Positions 13,396 to 14,128 of a stretch of DNA of 14,128 nt are shown in pieces. The notes below the pieces were generated by a model. The model worked only from the letters and a program-made list of their open reading frames with translations. It was not told the DNA's origin and did no database searches. The DNA comes from Acidimicrobiaceae bacterium (GTDB lineage Bacteria; Actinomycetota; Acidimicrobiia; Acidimicrobiales; RAAP-2), in the NCBI GenBank assembly GCA_003135595.1, contig PLCI01000131.1, positions 10,991 through 25,118 on the forward strand, read 5' to 3'. Within the stretch, counting starts at the first letter, position 1, and each line of letters starts with the position of its first letter. The position numbers were made by a program, and so were the translations under genes.

Positions 13396-13401
13396 AGTGT
13401 G
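13396..13401 (-). promoter_or_regulatory. Possible -10 element of the hypothetical gene
   Basis: CACACT on the minus strand is followed by GGTGCT and GTG 13389. It matches only A2 and T6 of TANNNT, and the gene start is itself uncertain, so this is the weakest of the leaderless sites in the window. Confidence 0.3.
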
Positions 13402-13412
13402 CCGAGTGGGTG

Positions 13413-13440
13413 TTGCACTGTGTGGGATCGTCCCTAAGTC
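13413..13440 (+). promoter_or_regulatory. Possible promoter of ku
   Basis: TTGCAC (13413-13418) and TAAGTC (13435-13440) are separated by 16 bp and end 14 bp before the ku ATG. This would give a short leader containing the ribosome binding site. The -10 lacks the conserved final T, so the call is tentative. Confidence 0.35.
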
Positions 13441-13443
13441 GGT

Positions 13444-13448
13444 AGGAG
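13444..13448 (+). promoter_or_regulatory. Ribosome binding site of ku
   Basis: AGGAG lies six bases before the ATG at 13455. Ku is one of the few genes here with a clear Shine-Dalgarno instead of a -10 at the leaderless spacing. Confidence 0.75.
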
Positions 13449-13454
13449 ATTGGT

Positions 13455-14128
13455 ATGGCTCGAACAGTCTGGAAGGGCGCACTCAGCCTCGGGCTGGTCA
13501 ACGTGCCCGTGGGCCTGTACACGGCCACCCAGGACAAGTCCATCCACCTCAACCAGTTCGAGACAGGCACCTCGGACCGGATCCGCTACAAGAAGGTCAA
13601 TGAGCGGACGGGCGACGAGGTGGAGGCCCGCGACATCTCCAAGGGCTTCAACGTGGGTGGCGGCGAGTTCGTCATCCTGACCGACGAGGAGCTCGCGGCC
13701 GCAGAGCCCGAGAAGTCCCGGCTGATCGACATCACCGACTTCGTCGAGCTGGGCGACATCGACCCGCTGTACTACCGCTCGACGTACTACCTCGCCCCAG
13801 AGGGGGAGGCCGCCGGCAAGGCCTACGCGCTCCTGCGCGAGGTCATGCAGGAGGCCAACAAGGTCGCCATCGGCACCCTTGTGATGCGCAACAAGGAGTA
13901 CCTCGTCGCGATCCGGCCTGGCGACGGGGTCCTCATGCTCCAGACGATGTACTTCTCCGACGAGGTCCAGTCACCGGCCAAGGCGCTGCCGGACCTCCCC
14001 GGCAAGGTCGAGCTGGGCGACCGCGAGCTCGCGATGGCGAAGCTCCTCCTCGAGACCATGGAGTCCGAGTGGGACCCACAGGGCTACGAGGACACGCACC
14101 GCAAGAAGGTCGAGGCACTCGTGGAGGA
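13455..14128 (+). CDS. ku: Non-homologous end-joining protein Ku, 3' truncated by window end
   Basis: The frame is open from ATG 13455 to the last base, giving 224 complete codons without a stop. The product is bacterial Ku, a homodimeric ring that binds DNA double-strand ends and recruits the ATP-dependent ligase LigD. The N-terminus MARTVWKGALSLGLVNVPVGLY (W-x-G-x-[IL]-S-x-GLVN-x-PV) is the family hallmark. It is followed by RYKKVNERTGDEV, the FVILTDEEL segment, DIDPLYY and YYLAPE. The core continues with KAYALLREVMQ, AIGTLVMRNKEYLVAIRP and MLQTMYFSDEV, then ELAMAKLLLETM and YEDTHRKKVEALVE. The Ku core beta-barrel and bridge are essentially complete; only the C-terminal part, often a Lys-rich tail in actinobacteria, is missing. 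AGGAG six bases upstream confirms the start. No ligD is visible; it may lie beyond the window or elsewhere. Confidence 0.95.
   Translation, partial: MARTVWKGALSLGLVNVPVGLYTATQDKSIHLNQFETGTSDRIRYKKVNERTGDEVEARDISKGFNVGGGEFVILTDEELAAAEPEKSRLIDITDFVELGDIDPLYYRSTYYLAPEGEAAGKAYALLREVMQEANKVAIGTLVMRNKEYLVAIRPGDGVLMLQTMYFSDEVQSPAKALPDLPGKVELGDRELAMAKLLLETMESEWDPQGYEDTHRKKVEALVE

Noticed and set aside
1..14128. Mobile element, CRISPR array, tRNA, rRNA or a novel multi-gene defence system
   Set aside because: No transposase, integrase, spaced direct repeats, cloverleaf or rRNA-like sequence was seen. All substantial genes but one small protein belong to known metabolic, transport, regulatory, repair or surface families.

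Overview
The window is uniformly GC-rich and gene-dense. It looks like chromosomal DNA of a high-GC actinobacterium. The evidence is a Ku gene, an F420-type (Ddn-like) oxidoreductase, an MMPL transporter under a MarR neighbour, frequent GTG starts, and several genes whose start codon sits six bases after a -10 hexamer (leaderless transcription). An Acidimicrobiia-like lineage is a guess only. I see no phage, insertion sequence, CRISPR array, rRNA or tRNA.

Layout. 1-858 (+): 3' end of a large secreted or surface protein made of repeated HYDIN/ASPM-type Ig-like domains, followed by a strong hairpin at 879-908. 942-2201 (-): MFS exporter, divergent from pheA (2289-3110, +, prephenate dehydratase), with a palindrome-rich 87-bp region between them. 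3187-3987 (+): GNAT acetyltransferase, whose 3' end overlaps convergent hutI by 13 bp. 9265 down to 3975 (-): a compact four-gene histidine-degradation operon, hutG-hutH-hutU-hutI, with a 4-nt overlap, a 10-nt gap and a 2-nt gap. 9626-10120 (+): Ddn-type oxidoreductase preceded by a perfect 14-bp palindrome resembling a DosR/DevR box. 10153-10641 (-): MarR regulator, divergent from an MMPL transporter (10684-12834, +) across only 42 bp. 12955-13389 (-): unrecognised small protein. 13455-14128 (+): 5' two-thirds or more of a Ku gene, cut by the window end.

How the genes work together. The hut operon encodes the full route histidine -> urocanate -> imidazolone propionate -> formiminoglutamate -> glutamate. 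Its last step uses an arginase-family HutG, so formamide is the expected co-product and no HutF is needed. No hut regulator or histidine transporter is in the window. MarR and MMPL form a typical repressor/efflux pair with superimposed divergent promoters. The other genes look like independent single-gene units.

The most notable signals are regulatory rather than a new protein system: (i) seven starts on both strands share an xANNNT hexamer exactly six bases upstream of ATG/GTG; (ii) the DosR-like palindrome; (iii) the TGACGTCA / GACATATGTC palindrome cluster at the MFS/pheA divergence. I did not find a convincing previously undescribed multi-gene system.
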